NCBI GenBank assembly: GCA_947074265.1
Contig: CAMTPD010000087.1
Location: 1-6,502 of the forward strand
DNA from: an uncultured Porphyromonadaceae bacterium
GTDB lineage: Bacteria > Bacteroidota > Bacteroidia > Bacteroidales > CAMTPD01
Length of the DNA stretch: 6,502 nucleotides
Direction of reading: 5' to 3'
Shown: piece by piece, positions 4,816 through 6,502 of the stretch
Layout of the letters: each line of letters begins with the position of its first letter
Numbering within the stretch: position 1 is the first letter of the stretch
Program-made: the position numbers and the translations under genes
Notes under the pieces: model-generated
The model's input: only the letters and a program-made list of their open reading frames with translations
Databases searched by the model: none
Told to the model about the DNA's origin: nothing

Positions 4816-6315
4816 ATGAGCGACAGATTGTTTGTATTCGATACCACACTTCGCGACGGCGAGCAAGTGCCGGGCTGCCAATTGAACACGGTAGAAAAGA
4901 TTGAAGTGGCAAGAGCATTGGAAGCATTGGGAGTTGACGTAATCGAAGCGGGATTTCCGGTATCAAGTCCGGGCGACTTTCATTCGGTTGTAGAAATTTC
5001 TAAAGCTGTAACATGGCCTACCATTTGTGCACTGACCAGAGCGGTAGAAAAAGACATTCAAGTTGCAGCAGATGCATTGAAGTTTGCTAAGCGTGGCCGT
5101 ATCCACACCGGTATCGGAACGTCAGATTATCACATCAAGCACAAGTTTAATTCTACCCGTGAAGATATCCTGGAACGCGCAATCGCATGTGTGAAGTATG
5201 CCAAACGATTTGTCGAAGATGTAGAGTTTTATGCAGAAGATGCCGGCCGTACCGACAACGAGTACCTTGCTCGTGTGGTTGAGGCGGTAATCAAAGCCGG
5301 AGCCACTGTGGTGAATATTCCCGATACAACCGGATATTGTCTTCCCGATGAGTATGGTGCGAAGATCAAGTATTTGATGGAAAATGTAAACGGAGTGCAC
5401 AACGCAATTCTGTCTACACACTGTCACAACGACTTGGGTATGGCTACGGCCAATACCATGGCGGGTGTGTTGAACGGAGCTCGTCAGGTAGAGGTTACCA
5501 TCAACGGTATTGGCGAACGTGCAGGTAATACCGCACTTGAAGAAGTTGCGATGATCTTGAAATGCCACAAAGGACTTAACATCAATACCAATATTAATTC
5601 TAAAAAGATATACGGCACCAGTAAGTTGATTTCTAACTTGATGAACATGCCGGTGCAGCCAAACAAAGCAATCGTAGGTCGCAATGCTTTTGCACACTCG
5701 TCGGGTATTCACCAAGACGGCGTGCTTAAAAACCGCGAAAGCTACGAGATCATGGATCCGAAAGATGTGGGTATCGACGACAACGCAATCGTACTTACTG
5801 CCCGTAGCGGACGTGCGGCATTGAAACACCGCTTGCATGTGCTTGGTGTAGACTTGGAGCAAGAAAACCTAGATCAAGTGTACGAAGAGTTTTTGAAACT
5901 TGCCGATCGCAAGAAGGATATTACCGACGACGATATCTTGGTGCTTGCAGGAAAAGAGCGCATGGCGAAGAACAGAATTAAACTTGACTATTTGCAAGTA
6001 ACATCGGGCGTAGGCGTGAAGTCGGTTGCTTCGGTTTGCTTGGATATTGCAGGTGAGAAATTCGAAGCGGCAGCATCGGGCAACGGACCGGTAGATGCAG
6101 CGATCAGTGCTGTTAAAAATATCATTCACAGAAAAGTTACCATTCAAGAGTTTTTGATTCAAGCAATCAATAAAGGAAGCGATGACGTAGGTAAGGTGCA
6201 TATGCAAGTAGACCATGCAGGACAAACCTACTACGGTTTCTCTGCCAACACAGACATCATTGCTGCTTCTGTAGAAGCCTTTATCGACGCTATCAATAAA
6301 TTTGTAAAGAAATAA
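4816..6315 (+). CDS. leuA: 2-isopropylmalate synthase
   Basis: This enzyme condenses acetyl-CoA with 2-ketoisovalerate to form 2-isopropylmalate, the committed step of leucine synthesis, in the cytoplasm. The 499-aa protein begins with [16 protein letters not shown] (8-23; Arg13 and metal ligand Asp14). It has the metal-binding [13 protein letters not shown] (201-213, His202 and His204), the glycine-rich [14 protein letters not shown] (231-244) with ligand Asn238, and [13 protein letters not shown] (294-306), typical of the LeuA subdomain. From about 385 comes the LeuA C-terminal regulatory domain, with [13 protein letters not shown] and [14 protein letters not shown], which in the family binds leucine for feedback inhibition. 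Length is in the range of E. coli LeuA (523 aa). Presence of the regulatory domain argues for LeuA over homocitrate synthase; citramalate synthase (CimA) is the main alternative, but the leucine-codon leader and the adjoining leuC support LeuA. ATG 4816 is chosen because an earlier in-frame ATG at 4768 lies inside the terminator hairpin. leuC starts 8 nt after its stop. Confidence 0.96.
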   Translation: MSDRLFVFDTTLRDGEQVPGCQLNTVEKIEVARALEALGVDVIEAGFPVSSPGDFHSVVEISKAVTWPTICALTRAVEKDIQVAADALKFAKRGRIHTGIGTSDYHIKHKFNSTREDILERAIACVKYAKRFVEDVEFYAEDAGRTDNEYLARVVEAVIKAGATVVNIPDTTGYCLPDEYGAKIKYLMENVNGVHNAILSTHCHNDLGMATANTMAGVLNGARQVEVTINGIGERAGNTALEEVAMILKCHKGLNINTNINSKKIYGTSKLISNLMNMPVQPNKAIVGRNAFAHSSGIHQDGVLKNRESYEIMDPKDVGIDDNAIVLTARSGRAALKHRLHVLGVDLEQENLDQVYEEFLKLADRKKDITDDDILVLAGKERMAKNRIKLDYLQVTSGVGVKSVASVCLDIAGEKFEAAASGNGPVDAAISAVKNIIHRKVTIQEFLIQAINKGSDDVGKVHMQVDHAGQTYYGFSANTDIIAASVEAFIDAINKFVKK

Positions 6316-6323
6316 GCACTCAC

Positions 6324-6502
6324 ATGAAAACCTTATTCGAAAAGATTTGGTCACAACACAAGGTTTCAACACTACCCGACGGCACTACCCAATTGTATAG
6401 CGACAGTCATTATTGCCACGAAGTAACCAGTCCGCAGGCTTTCGAAGGCCTTCGTCCACGCGGATTTAACGCGTTCAGACCTTCGCGTACCCTTTGTTCT
6501 AC
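6324..6502 (+). CDS. leuC: 3-isopropylmalate dehydratase large subunit, 3' truncated by window
   Basis: The ATG at 6324 opens a frame that runs off the window (59 full codons visible). The start [14 protein letters not shown] and the block [15 protein letters not shown] match the N terminus of LeuC, whose family hallmark here is [13 protein letters not shown]. With LeuD it forms the 4Fe-4S enzyme that isomerises 2-isopropylmalate to 3-isopropylmalate. The cluster cysteines lie further downstream, outside the window. The gap of 8 nt to leuA indicates one operon under the same attenuator; leuD and leuB would be expected next. Confidence 0.95.
   Translation, partial: MKTLFEKIWSQHKVSTLPDGTTQLYSDSHYCHEVTSPQAFEGLRPRGFNAFRPSRTLCS

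Noticed and set aside
5122..5862. Long minus-strand frame of 246 codons opposite leuA
   Set aside because: It is a shadow of leuA codon structure: Cys/His/Ile-rich sequence without recognisable motifs, fully inside a well-conserved gene.

Overview
The window looks like chromosomal DNA of a member of the Bacteroidota, most likely the order Bacteroidales. The grounds are several good matches to the Bacteroides-type -7 promoter element TAnnTTTG, no Shine-Dalgarno sequences in front of genes, AT-rich spacers around moderately GC-rich genes, and protein families of Bacteroidales type. The genus cannot be fixed from the sequence alone.

Layout. (1) Positions 1-1020 (+) hold the 3' part of a membrane protein whose C-terminal half resembles a Nudix domain that has lost its catalytic glutamates. 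It converges on a minus-strand unit, and a bidirectional terminator (1027-1079) lies between them. (2) The minus-strand unit is a short RsmI-like SAM-dependent methyltransferase (2726 down to 2022), followed 17 nt later by a secreted alpha/beta-hydrolase esterase (2004 down to 1093). (3) A 67-bp divergent spacer carries a 38-bp near-perfect inverted repeat, and its two arms contain the -7 boxes of both flanking genes. (4) On the plus strand is an RsmF-type rRNA m5C methyltransferase (2794-4206). (5) A spacer of roughly 440 bp follows, with two identical 27-bp palindromic repeats, a strong intrinsic terminator and a cluster of GTGATA words. (6) The start of a leucine biosynthesis operon follows: promoter, leader peptide, attenuator, leuA (4816-6315) and the 5' end of leuC (6324 to the window edge).

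The most interesting element is the leu leader (about 4582-4815). It has a consensus promoter, a 26-codon leader ORF with a run of Leu and Ile codons, a terminator just before leuA, and a perfect 9-bp antiterminator pairing that would destroy that terminator. A 6-bp segment inside the Leu codons can also pair with the antiterminator strand. This is the full logic of ribosome-mediated transcription attenuation as known for proteobacterial leu/ilv operons, here in a Bacteroidota context.

How the genes work together: leuA and leuC catalyse the first two steps from 2-ketoisovalerate towards leucine and are probably controlled by leucyl-tRNA charging through the leader. The two methyltransferases that share the divergent promoter both look like ribosomal RNA modifiers. 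The esterase and the membrane protein have no obvious functional link to the others.
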